IMG/VR virus record: IMGVR_UViG_3300046809_000449
Location: 1 to 34,323 of that record
DNA length: 34,323 bases
Source of the DNA: a virus
Reading direction: 5' to 3' (one strand)
Part shown: positions 1 to 7,025 of the stretch, one piece after another
How the letters are laid out: each line of letters opens with the position of its first letter
How positions within the stretch are numbered: the stretch's first letter is position 1
The notes under the pieces: generated by a model
Databases searched by the model: none
Told to the model about the DNA's origin: nothing
The model's input: the letters and a program-made list of their open reading frames with translations, nothing else
Made by a program: the position numbers and the translations under genes

Positions 1-139
1 CAATCACATAATCTCTGCGAGGGCCGGAGGGGGGATTCTCGCGTTCGAACTTCCTCACGGCAGACGACGAACGTCCGTCAGCAAAAGCCGGCGCTGTAAT
101 GCCAGCTATGATGGCCAGCGCCAAAACGAACTTCGTCAT
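1..139 (-). CDS. Secreted HNH-endonuclease-like protein (partial)
   Basis: Minus-strand ORF that starts at 139 and runs off the left edge, so only about 46 residues are visible. It opens with a clear signal peptide (MTKFVLALAIIAGITAPAFA, cleavage after AFA), followed by a basic segment with VRKFEREN and ending RRDYVI. This start and spacing resemble exported HNH proteins of alphaproteobacteria and their phages, in which YVIDH begins the HNH motif; the motif itself is outside the window. GGAGAAG lies 5 bases before the ATG. It points against the late operon, which suggests a separately transcribed accessory gene. The HNH assignment is inference from the N-terminus only. Confidence 0.55.
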   Translation of the reverse strand, partial: MTKFVLALAIIAGITAPAFADGRSSSAVRKFERENPPSGPRRDYVI

Positions 140-236
140 AACAACTTCTCCTTCCTGGACCAAACGTCTACCGGAGCCGCCCCGATGCCGTCTTGTCATT
201 CCGTGCCACGCAGTTGCTCAATGGTGCCATTCTGAG

Positions 237-773
237 ATGAAGCTCGTCTTTTCGCAGCAGGAATCGGCCGTGGCGCGGCTGATCGAGGATATTGAGAACC
301 AGATCGACGAGGCCAAGGCCGGCGCCGTGCAGGACGTCGCCGAGTTGGCGGTCATTCAGGGTCGGGCGAACATCGCCGCAGCCGGATTTCCCGCGCAATG
401 GCAGAAGGCGTTAACCTCCAAGTTCTTTCCGAACGAAGGCGGTGACCCGGCGGCCTTGATCTTCGATACCAGCCCGTTTGTTGGGGTATTCGAGCGCGGC
501 GCCAGAATCAGCGGCCGCCCGCTGCTGTGGCTGCCGCTCGAGCGGAATTTACCGACCGGCATTCATACGCCTCGCGCATATCGGGGCAAGCTCGTGTCGG
601 TAAACGTCGCCGGTAAGCCGCCGCTGTTGTTTGACGCCGGTAATCGCGCGCTGGGGCCGCTGTTCGTCGGAGTGAGGCGAGTCAATATCCGGAAGAGGTT
701 CGAACTCTATCGCATCTTTGCACAGGTGGCGGCGCGCATGGGCGAGTTCTACGAGAAGCGGATCAAGGGCTGA
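237..773 (+). CDS. DUF6441-like phage tail-region protein
   Basis: A 178-residue protein taken from the ATG at 237, because sequence before it in the same frame is low-quality and the protein's helical N-terminus (MKLVFSQQESAVARLIEDIE) begins here. It ends with VGVRRVNIRKRFELYRIF and a final helix, as in the DUF6441 family of phage proteins usually coded next to the tape measure gene. By position it may be a minor tail, tail-completion or chaperone-type protein; the molecular role is unknown. The tape measure gene begins 3 bases after its stop, so the two are probably translationally coupled. Confidence 0.6.
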   Translation: MKLVFSQQESAVARLIEDIENQIDEAKAGAVQDVAELAVIQGRANIAAAGFPAQWQKALTSKFFPNEGGDPAALIFDTSPFVGVFERGARISGRPLLWLPLERNLPTGIHTPRAYRGKLVSVNVAGKPPLLFDAGNRALGPLFVGVRRVNIRKRFELYRIFAQVAARMGEFYEKRIKG

Positions 774-776
774 GTT

Positions 777-3113
777 ATGGGCACAATAAGCCAGCGCATC
801 ACCATCGAAGGCGGCGATGACGTCAAGAAGCAACTCGAAGACATCGGCAAGGCTGGCGAAAAGTCGGTCAAGCAGATCCAGGACGCTGCACAGGGCGGCG
901 GCGACGGTTTTACCAAAGTCGCCGAGGCTGCCTCGAAGGCTGCCGACGCATTCGCCGGAATCGGCGCGGCGGCCGAGCAGATTGGCGCCAGGCTTTCGGA
1001 GCTGACCGGTTCGTTTGCGGGGCTTTCGGCCGCGGTTTCGGCGCTGGCCGAGACCGCCCAGGCGAGCTTCGCTGGTGCTGCCGATGCAACGGACAAGTTC
1101 GGCACCGCCGTCGGGCAGGTCGCCGACAAGCTCACCCAGATCGAGGCCGAAGGCGGCAAGGCTGCCGAAGCCATTCAAACAGTTAGTGTGGCCAGCCAGC
1201 AGGCCACAGCCAATCTCCAGCAATCCACGCAGGCGGCGGACAATTCTTCGAAGTCTTACGCCGGGCTCGGGCTTGCGGCGGTCCGGACGGGCGCATCTGT
1301 AGTGTCGGCGGGCGCATCGGTGGCGGGCGCGGCGACAGGTGTGGCGACGCTCGGAGTGTCGGCGATTGGGGCGGCGGCCCAGGTCGGCACCTTTGCGTTG
1401 GTATTGGGTCGCGTGCTGCTTGGCGCGGTCGGCGCGGCCGTGGTGGGCATCGAAGCGCTCTCCAGTGCCGCGCAAGGTTTTGCGAATAAGTACCAAGTGC
1501 TCAATCAACAGCTTCAGGCGCTGGCGCAGACCTCGGGGACGAGCTTTGAGTCGCTGCAGAAAGGCTCACAGGCGCTGGAGGCGATGGGCATCAAGGCCGA
1601 GACCGCCCGTAGCGCCGTGCTCAAGCTCGACGAACAGCTCAAGGGCTTCGACGTCGGCGCGAAGCTGAAGGAATCCGCCGACAAGCTGCTGGAGACCGAG
1701 AAGGCGCTGCTCGAGGCGCAGCTCGCGGTCGATGCGGCCGGTGGTAAGCGCGCCCCCTATGACGCGGCGGCTCGGCTCGTCGACATCAACCGGCAGCTCG
1801 AGGCGGCCACGAGCGAGCGGGCGAAGGCCGAGGAGGCAGCCAGCAAGGCGAGCGAGGCGCGCGCGGCTGCACTCGCAAACGACCTGGCGCGCATCATCCC
1901 GCTGATCAAGGCGATCGAGGAGGGGCAGCAGGGCATCACCTTCGACGAAGCTACGACGGCCGCGACCAAGATCGACGCGCTCAATGCCCGGCTCAAGCAG
2001 ATCAAGGACACGACCGGAGATGCCCGGCAGGCCTTTGTGAGCATCATCGCCAATGCCGCGTCGCTCAAGGATGCGCTCGCGTTCGGCAAGCTGGCCGGGT
2101 TTTCCGACGCCGATGTGGATCGCATCAGGAGGTTCGGCGGCGAGGCCGGCAAGATCCCGGATCTGTTCAAGCGGATGGAACAGTCGGGCGCGCTGATCGG
2201 CCCGCGCGCGAGCGCCTCGTTCGACCGGATGCGCACCAGCATTGAGGACGTCGAGAACGCGTGGACGCGGCTACAGCAGGCGTGGCAATCGACCATCTTC
2301 GCCGAGGCCGCCGCGCGCATTGGCTCGTTGCTGAACGATATCGAGGCCGGCTTCATCAACTTCGTGGCGCAGGGGTTGGAAGCCTTCAACCGGCTCGTCA
2401 ACGGCATCGTCGATTATTTCGCCCGTGTTCCGGCCGCTGTCGACGCTTCCATCGCGCAGGTGAAATCCGCCATCGAGACCTGGGTCACGACGCCAGTGTC
2501 GAATGCGTGGCAGTGGATCGTGGATACGTTCAACAGCACCGTGAGCTCGCTCGGCGCCGCAATAGATCAGGCTACGGCGCTCATCACCACCTGGGTCACG
2601 AAACCGGTCGCCAACGCCTGGCAATGGATCAAGGATGCGTTCAATAGCGTAGTGAGCAGTCTGTTCGGCGGAGGCGGCGGCGGCAAACTCGCTGCCGACG
2701 CGGGCCTCGGCGACATCGGCAGCCACGCGGGCGGTGGGTTGCTCGGTGGCCGCGGCAGCGGCACATCCGATTCAAATTTGATTTGGGCTTCGCGCGGTGA
2801 ACACATCATGCCGGCGGGGGCGGTAAGCCAACCGGGCGTGCTGGCCTTCCTCGAGGCGCTGCGGCGCTCGGGAGGTAATCTGCGGGATGTGCTCGACGGC
2901 ATGGGCCGCTTTGCGCTCGGCGGTCTGGTGCATGCGCCAATCGCGATCCCGGCCTTCGCCGGGGGCGGCATGAACCACGTCACCATTCAATTCCCCGGAT
3001 TGCCGGCCATAACAGGATTGCGCGCCTCGTCCGACGTGGTCGACGAACTACGCAAGGCCGCCGCAATGGCGCAGGTTAGAAGCGGTGGGAGGAAACCTTC
3101 TCGATACAGTTAA
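777..3113 (+). CDS. Tail tape measure protein
   Basis: A 778-residue protein of the kind that fills the tail tube, sets tail length and takes part in DNA ejection. The N-terminus (ISQRITIEGGDDVKKQLEDIGKAGEKS) is a typical tape measure start. Residues about 30-180 are alanine-rich coiled coil. About 185-235 is a hydrophobic Ala/Gly/Val stretch likely to be membrane-active. About 280-370 is a second long charged coiled coil. Two near-copies of a segment containing WVTxPVxNAWQWI occur around residues 565-620. A Gly-rich hinge (FGGGGGG) precedes a compact C-terminal domain. It is the longest gene in the window, as expected for the ruler protein. Confidence 0.88.
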   Translation: MGTISQRITIEGGDDVKKQLEDIGKAGEKSVKQIQDAAQGGGDGFTKVAEAASKAADAFAGIGAAAEQIGARLSELTGSFAGLSAAVSALAETAQASFAGAADATDKFGTAVGQVADKLTQIEAEGGKAAEAIQTVSVASQQATANLQQSTQAADNSSKSYAGLGLAAVRTGASVVSAGASVAGAATGVATLGVSAIGAAAQVGTFALVLGRVLLGAVGAAVVGIEALSSAAQGFANKYQVLNQQLQALAQTSGTSFESLQKGSQALEAMGIKAETARSAVLKLDEQLKGFDVGAKLKESADKLLETEKALLEAQLAVDAAGGKRAPYDAAARLVDINRQLEAATSERAKAEEAASKASEARAAALANDLARIIPLIKAIEEGQQGITFDEATTAATKIDALNARLKQIKDTTGDARQAFVSIIANAASLKDALAFGKLAGFSDADVDRIRRFGGEAGKIPDLFKRMEQSGALIGPRASASFDRMRTSIEDVENAWTRLQQAWQSTIFAEAAARIGSLLNDIEAGFINFVAQGLEAFNRLVNGIVDYFARVPAAVDASIAQVKSAIETWVTTPVSNAWQWIVDTFNSTVSSLGAAIDQATALITTWVTKPVANAWQWIKDAFNSVVSSLFGGGGGGKLAADAGLGDIGSHAGGGLLGGRGSGTSDSNLIWASRGEHIMPAGAVSQPGVLAFLEALRRSGGNLRDVLDGMGRFALGGLVHAPIAIPAFAGGGMNHVTIQFPGLPAITGLRASSDVVDELRKAAAMAQVRSGGRKPSRYS

Positions 3114-3144
3114 AAGAAAAGGCCTCAGCCGTTAAGCTGAGGCC
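3112..3144 (-). terminator. Intrinsic terminator on the minus strand
   Basis: A perfect 9-bp stem (GGCCTCAGC / GCTGAGGCC, 3121-3144) with a 6-base loop. Read on the minus strand it is followed at once by TTTTCTTTT, a standard Rho-independent layout. Read on the plus strand the following bases are CCTCGTC, so it should not end late transcription. The T-tract overlaps the tape measure stop codon. Confidence 0.7.
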
Positions 3145-3155
3145 CCTCGTCGTCT

Positions 3156-3235
3156 CCATGCCGTGCCGTGCCATGCCTCGCCTGGCCCCACCGGGCCCAG
3201 CCACACCTCGCCGTGCCATGCCTCGCCGGGCCGTG
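3156..3235. repeat. Pentamer array A (16 x CCNNG)
   Basis: Eighty bases made of 16 units in strict 5-base phase. Each begins CC and 14 end in G (CCGTG, CCATG, CCTCG, CCGGG and similar). It lies in the 167-base gap between the tape measure gene and the next tail gene. This is the only copy in the rightward late region, so here the CCNNG strand is the mRNA-like strand, opposite to the eight arrays in the early operon. Confidence 0.9.
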
Positions 3236-3244
3236 AACGATTTT

Positions 3245-3274
3245 ATTTTACCCGACAAACGCAACCAGAGTCGA
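3245..3274 (-). promoter_or_regulatory. Candidate minus-strand promoter for the antisense RNA
   Basis: Minus-strand -35-like TCGACT (3269-3274), 18-bp spacer, and -10-like TAAAAT (3245-3250); a second overlapping TAAAAT lies at 3240-3245. The predicted start falls just before the pentamer array. This AT-rich patch stands out in very G+C-rich DNA. Confidence 0.4.
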
Positions 3275-3280
3275 TAGCCG

Positions 3281-3664
3281 ATGCCTCCGATGACTTTGCT
3301 CTCGATCGATGGAATCGATTTCAGCCCCTGGGCCGCGCGCGGCATCACGATGACGTTGGAGCCGATTCAGCAGGCGGCCAATCTGGCGCGCGATTGCCGC
3401 GGCGAGCTGGTCGACATCTCGCTTGAGCAGTTTCGGCAGCACAAAGTTTCGGTTACCTGCACCGATCACGAGGCGCCGGAATTAAGCGGCATTTGGCCCG
3501 GTCAGAGCGTAACCATCGAATGCATTCCCTATCTCGGGGCATCGAATACAACCGGCGACGTGCTGACCCTTTTGGCGAGGGTAACGGCCTGGAGTACCTC
3601 ACGCGATGAATGGGCGGCAGAAACCGCGTGGAAATTGGAAGCCGAGCAGCGAGTGATCGCCTGA
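3281..3664 (+). CDS. Minor tail protein, unknown function
   Basis: A 127-residue protein following the tape measure gene and overlapping the next gene's ATG by one base (TGATG), so it belongs to the tail operon. It starts MTLLSIDGIDFSPWAARGITMTLEPI and contains VTCTDHEAPELSGIWPGQSVTIECIPYL, consistent with a beta-rich tail component. It has no recognisable catalytic motif. Two ATG codons (3281 and 3290) are possible; neither has a strong ribosome site. Position and size fit small distal-tail or adaptor proteins of siphoviruses, but no family was recognised. Confidence 0.6.
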   Translation: MPPMTLLSIDGIDFSPWAARGITMTLEPIQQAANLARDCRGELVDISLEQFRQHKVSVTCTDHEAPELSGIWPGQSVTIECIPYLGASNTTGDVLTLLARVTAWSTSRDEWAAETAWKLEAEQRVIA

Positions 3665-5625
3665 TGCCCGCCGGGACGGTTTATTTTTCCTGGATCGATC
3701 CGGGCGAGACGGTATTCGGGCCCGAGCATATGCGCTGGGACGAGAACATCTTCTCGTTCAGCATGAAGCAGGATGAGGGCGATCCGGCGAGCATGACTAT
3801 CGTTGTTCGCCGGCCGCGCAACGAGGCCGGCAATGCGATCGGCCTTCTCGGTCCCGGCCGCAAGATCTGGGCGTGGTTCGCGCTCGACTGTGGACCGGAC
3901 CTGATCAGGTTTCGCGGTCGGCTCGTCGGTGTTCCGACCAGCATTTTCGAGGAGCTGGTGACGTTGGAGTTCGTCGCGCGGCCGATCGATCTCGTGGCGC
4001 AGAAGGCTGCGCTCGCCGACACGTTGCGTGTGCTGCCATATTACGACGAGGTGGTGATCGATCCGACGCGGCGCACCGATCCGGAGGTCGTGCTCGAGGG
4101 TTACAGCAAGATTTGGCATTATGACCGCGAGACCCACGTCCTGACAGTGTCGGACGAGATCACCGGCGAAGACGGCCTCGTCGAATTCGATGGCGCCAGC
4201 GAAGACGGCAAGGTGCTCTATGACGGCCTCGGCCTCACACTCACCTCTGGGCCGCTGGCGCGTGTCGACATCAAGGCAGAATTCACCTGGACCCAGTTGG
4301 CGAACGGCAATGTTGACCTCACCCATTACCTGGTCAGTCACTGGGGAAGCGGAGGGCCAAACTATATCACGTCATACACGCTCGAGGCCGCCGATTGGCC
4401 AAAGGCCGGCGCCACCATCGGCGCCGGCTGGACCGTCGCGGACGCCACGGCCGCCAATGTTTATGGGGACTACCAGACCAAAAGCACGACCACGGGCAGC
4501 ACCCTCACCGTCACATTCCCAGATGACTCATGGTTCGGCCCGTCGTCACACACCACAACCTTCTCGCAAACCGAAACAACGTTCAACAAGCCGCCAGGCT
4601 CGATTCCATACCCCGAACCGCCTGTAGATAACGCGCAGTGGAAGGACGCCATCGGCGAGGAGTCTGTTTTCGGAACCTCGACCTACATAGCATCCTTCAG
4701 TCGAAACTATTCCCAGAACACGCCCGTACTGGCGCTGAACTACACGGTGCCGACCCTGGTGGCGGGTTATACAGCAAATCGGCAATGCTCCGAGCTGGTG
4801 TCGTTCTCGCTGTTTGCCGATGTGCAGTCCGTTCTGACTGATCCCGATGATGGTGAGGCGCTGAGCATCCTCGATATCAAATCGGTCAACCTCAGCGAAG
4901 CGATCGGCGAAGGCACGGGCGCCTATGTGCCGATCGGAGACCCGCGGCGGCGATCCTATATCGCAACAGAGCGCGGCAACGAAAGCGTCGAGCATCTGAT
5001 TGCGCTGGCGCGGGCGCACCTGATGCAACGGGCGCGCGTCGTCGAGATAGCGGTTGTGCCGAAGCTGTCGCGCATGCCGGAAATCACGTTGCGTAAGAAC
5101 GCCTTTCTGGTCGAACCGCGCGTCGGCGAGGCGCTCGGCAAGATCATCGGTTATTCGTTGGCTCTTGATGGCTCGGATGGTCGGATCAAGTGTGAGGTTC
5201 GTATCGGTTGCGCCATCGGCCGCGGTGGTTCGGCCGTGGCCGCCGGCGGGCTGCCGACCTATTGCGAGATTGCCTATACTGGCGCCGATTACCAGCAGTT
5301 CACCGGTCGTGTGGTGCTGTTCGACAGTTCCGTCGGCTATCAGCCACCGAACGCCGATCCTAACGATGACGGCATTAACTTCCTGTCTGTGCTCAGGCCA
5401 GAAGATGTGATTGAGACGCCGCTGGTTGTCGAGTTCGGGGCGGACGAGCAATGGTCGAACGTTGCGGGCTTGAAAACTCAGGAGCAGGTTACAGAACAAC
5501 TGAAAAAAGTCGAAACCCGCGCCACCTTCAAGCTCAAGAGCATGACTCGTCAATTCTCGAGCGATTACGAATTACAAGTCACCGATCTGCAAATTCCGAC
5601 CGGCTATGATCTGGAGGCGGTGTGA
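3664..5625 (+). CDS. Tail hub/baseplate-like protein
   Basis: A 653-residue protein. The ATG at 3664 overlaps the previous stop codon and fits better than the upstream in-frame start, which would lie inside the preceding gene. The first ~190 residues (FSMKQDEGDPASMTIVVRRP, then FRGRLVGVPTSIFEELVTLEFVARPID and a segment with SKIWHYDRETHVLTVSDE) look like the hub domain of tail proteins that cap the tube. The middle is Ser/Thr-rich beta sequence. The C-terminus has a repeat-like beta domain (FLSVLRPEDVIETPLVVEF). Order after the tape measure matches the distal tail module. No enzymatic motif was seen. Confidence 0.6.
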   Translation: MPAGTVYFSWIDPGETVFGPEHMRWDENIFSFSMKQDEGDPASMTIVVRRPRNEAGNAIGLLGPGRKIWAWFALDCGPDLIRFRGRLVGVPTSIFEELVTLEFVARPIDLVAQKAALADTLRVLPYYDEVVIDPTRRTDPEVVLEGYSKIWHYDRETHVLTVSDEITGEDGLVEFDGASEDGKVLYDGLGLTLTSGPLARVDIKAEFTWTQLANGNVDLTHYLVSHWGSGGPNYITSYTLEAADWPKAGATIGAGWTVADATAANVYGDYQTKSTTTGSTLTVTFPDDSWFGPSSHTTTFSQTETTFNKPPGSIPYPEPPVDNAQWKDAIGEESVFGTSTYIASFSRNYSQNTPVLALNYTVPTLVAGYTANRQCSELVSFSLFADVQSVLTDPDDGEALSILDIKSVNLSEAIGEGTGAYVPIGDPRRRSYIATERGNESVEHLIALARAHLMQRARVVEIAVVPKLSRMPEITLRKNAFLVEPRVGEALGKIIGYSLALDGSDGRIKCEVRIGCAIGRGGSAVAAGGLPTYCEIAYTGADYQQFTGRVVLFDSSVGYQPPNADPNDDGINFLSVLRPEDVIETPLVVEFGADEQWSNVAGLKTQEQVTEQLKKVETRATFKLKSMTRQFSSDYELQVTDLQIPTGYDLEAV

Positions 5626-6023
5626 TGGGGTTCGAGGTTGTCGTCCGGCCTGCGGTTTTTCCCAATATCCGACCGGCATCGCCGCGCGTGCTTATGCCAG
5701 AGGACAATCCTACTCAAGATATCGCTGTGATCGGTGGAAGCAGCGGCAAGTTCGTCGGCACCTCGTTGAGCTGGAGCACGAGTCTCTCGCGCCAGAATCC
5801 GTACCAGGAAGCCGCGCGGCAGTTCACCAAGGAAAGGGTTCACCAGGTGGACGACAAGGGCAACGTCAATAAGAAGAACTATGTCGATGTCGAGCGGGTG
5901 CAGAAAATAAGGCTTCAAACCATCGATGGACCACTCAGGTTTGTTTATGAGGACCCGCCGCCACGCGAGAATATAGAAACGTTGGCACGTGACCTGGCCC
6001 GCGCATCCCGGGTATCTGAATGA
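5625..6023 (+). CDS. Hypothetical tail-module protein
   Basis: A 132-residue protein whose ATG overlaps the stop of the hub-like gene (TGATG), indicating coupled translation. It begins MGFEVVVRPAVFPNIRP, contains a Ser/Gly-rich patch (IGGSSGKFVGTSLSWSTSLS) and a charged C-terminal half (VERVQKIRLQTIDGPLRFVYEDPPPRE). No known family was recognised; by context it is a structural or assembly protein of the tail tip. Confidence 0.5.
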   Translation: MGFEVVVRPAVFPNIRPASPRVLMPEDNPTQDIAVIGGSSGKFVGTSLSWSTSLSRQNPYQEAARQFTKERVHQVDDKGNVNKKNYVDVERVQKIRLQTIDGPLRFVYEDPPPRENIETLARDLARASRVSE

Positions 6024-6075
6024 GATTGAGTCGTTCAAAAAACGCGAGGCGGCGCTCGACGCCGAGCAATCTGAG

Positions 6076-6876
6076 ATGACCATCGTTTACGTTACTACTG
6101 GCGCCTGGGGCGCCGGGACTGGAGCGCCAAATAGCGCGGCCCAGGTCGACGGCAATTTCTATGACGTCGATCAGCGCATTGTCTCGCTGAATGCCGATCT
6201 GGCCGAAGGCAAGCGCATCGACTCCGTCACCTATACAGACACCAGCATGACGTTCCATTTTACCGATGGAACATCGCAAACCATTCCGCTGCCGATTGCG
6301 ACCATCACTTACATAGGACAGTGGACGAACAGCACCCCATACACCCGTGGCCAGATGGTTTCGGAGCGGGCTCGCGGCATGTATCAGGTGCTCGTCGACC
6401 ATACGACACCGCCGCTTCCGGCGGTCTTTGATCCCGCCGCGACGGACGTCAGCGGCAACCCGCTCTACGCATTCTGGATGCCGCTCTATGACGTCAACTA
6501 CGATGCGGCAATCTTCGTGCCTGGCAGCATCCAGCGTGCGCCCGAGGAGCTGCTGTTCCAGGCAGTTGCCAACCGGACGCTGCGGCTAGGAAGCGGAAAC
6601 GCTCACGCATACGCTTATCTGGATGTCGGCAATAATTCGACCGGCGCAACCGACATCATCCTGTCAATTGAAAAGAACCAGCTCGAGATCGGCACCATCA
6701 TTTTCGCTGCCGGCGCGGACATTGCGGCGGATGGTAGTCAGACCGGGTCTTTCAACGTTCCAGCCTGGACGGACTTTGCCGAGGGTGACACTTATGCGAT
6801 CCGTGTCATTCAATCCGGCAACGCCGCGCCGTCCGGCCTGTCGGTGACGCTGCCCTTCCTGCGCACGGATATCTGA
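6076..6876 (+). CDS. Tail fibre/appendage protein
   Basis: A 266-residue protein from the ATG at 6076. The motif MTIVYVTTGAWGAGTGAPNS followed by AAQVDGNFYDVDQRI is the usual opening of phage tail-appendage proteins (xNFYxLxxRI). A longer GTG-started version from 5989 would overlap the previous gene and looks less natural, though it cannot be excluded. A beta-rich middle (FTDGTSQTIPLPIATITYIGQW, then YTRGQMVSERARGMYQVLVDHT) resembles a carbohydrate-binding-type module, and the C-terminal ~110 residues form another beta domain. It probably takes part in host-surface recognition. Confidence 0.6.
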   Translation: MTIVYVTTGAWGAGTGAPNSAAQVDGNFYDVDQRIVSLNADLAEGKRIDSVTYTDTSMTFHFTDGTSQTIPLPIATITYIGQWTNSTPYTRGQMVSERARGMYQVLVDHTTPPLPAVFDPAATDVSGNPLYAFWMPLYDVNYDAAIFVPGSIQRAPEELLFQAVANRTLRLGSGNAHAYAYLDVGNNSTGATDIILSIEKNQLEIGTIIFAAGADIAADGSQTGSFNVPAWTDFAEGDTYAIRVIQSGNAAPSGLSVTLPFLRTDI

Positions 6877-7025
6877 TGCCGGTCGGTGCGTATTCCCAGG
6901 ATCTGCTGACGCGCATCTACAATGTGCATTGGGCATCCGGTCTCGCAGTGATATTCGGCAAAGAGGACACCGACGCCCCGCCATTCGAGCCAGCCGCGCC
7001 GATCGTCGATCAGGAGGACACTTGA
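6876..7025 (+). CDS. Small hypothetical protein
   Basis: A 49-residue ORF (MPVGAYSQDLLTRIYNVHWASGL through to IVDQEDT). Its ATG overlaps the previous stop (TGATG) and its stop TGA overlaps the next gene's TTG start. This double coupling argues that it is translated. The function is unknown; it sits among fibre genes. Confidence 0.5.
   Translation: MPVGAYSQDLLTRIYNVHWASGLAVIFGKEDTDAPPFEPAAPIVDQEDT

Larger units (their letters stand above)
3112..3238 (-). ncRNA. Candidate antisense small RNA carrying a pentamer array
   Basis: On the minus strand, a sigma70-like promoter (3245-3274), an 80-base pentamer array (3156-3235) and a 9-bp hairpin with a T-tract (3112-3144) follow one another within about 160 bases. 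Transcription would give an RNA of about 125 nt made largely of CNNGG units. It has no sensible reading frame because the 5-base period scrambles codons. It runs against the tail operon, between the tape measure gene and the next tail gene. What is seen is the promoter-array-terminator layout; that an RNA is made, and any function, is inference. Confidence 0.4.

Noticed and set aside
549-1508. A 319-residue antisense ORF under the tape measure gene
   Set aside because: Arg/Gly/Leu-rich shadow of a high-G+C gene with no ribosome site or recognisable motif.
3121-3144. Terminator of the late (plus-strand) transcript after the tape measure gene
   Set aside because: On the plus strand the hairpin is followed by CCTCGTC instead of a T-run, and tail genes continue downstream. 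It fits the minus strand only.
4546-5553. A 335-residue antisense ORF under the hub-like gene
   Set aside because: Shadow frame; the sense strand carries a coupled tail-operon gene.
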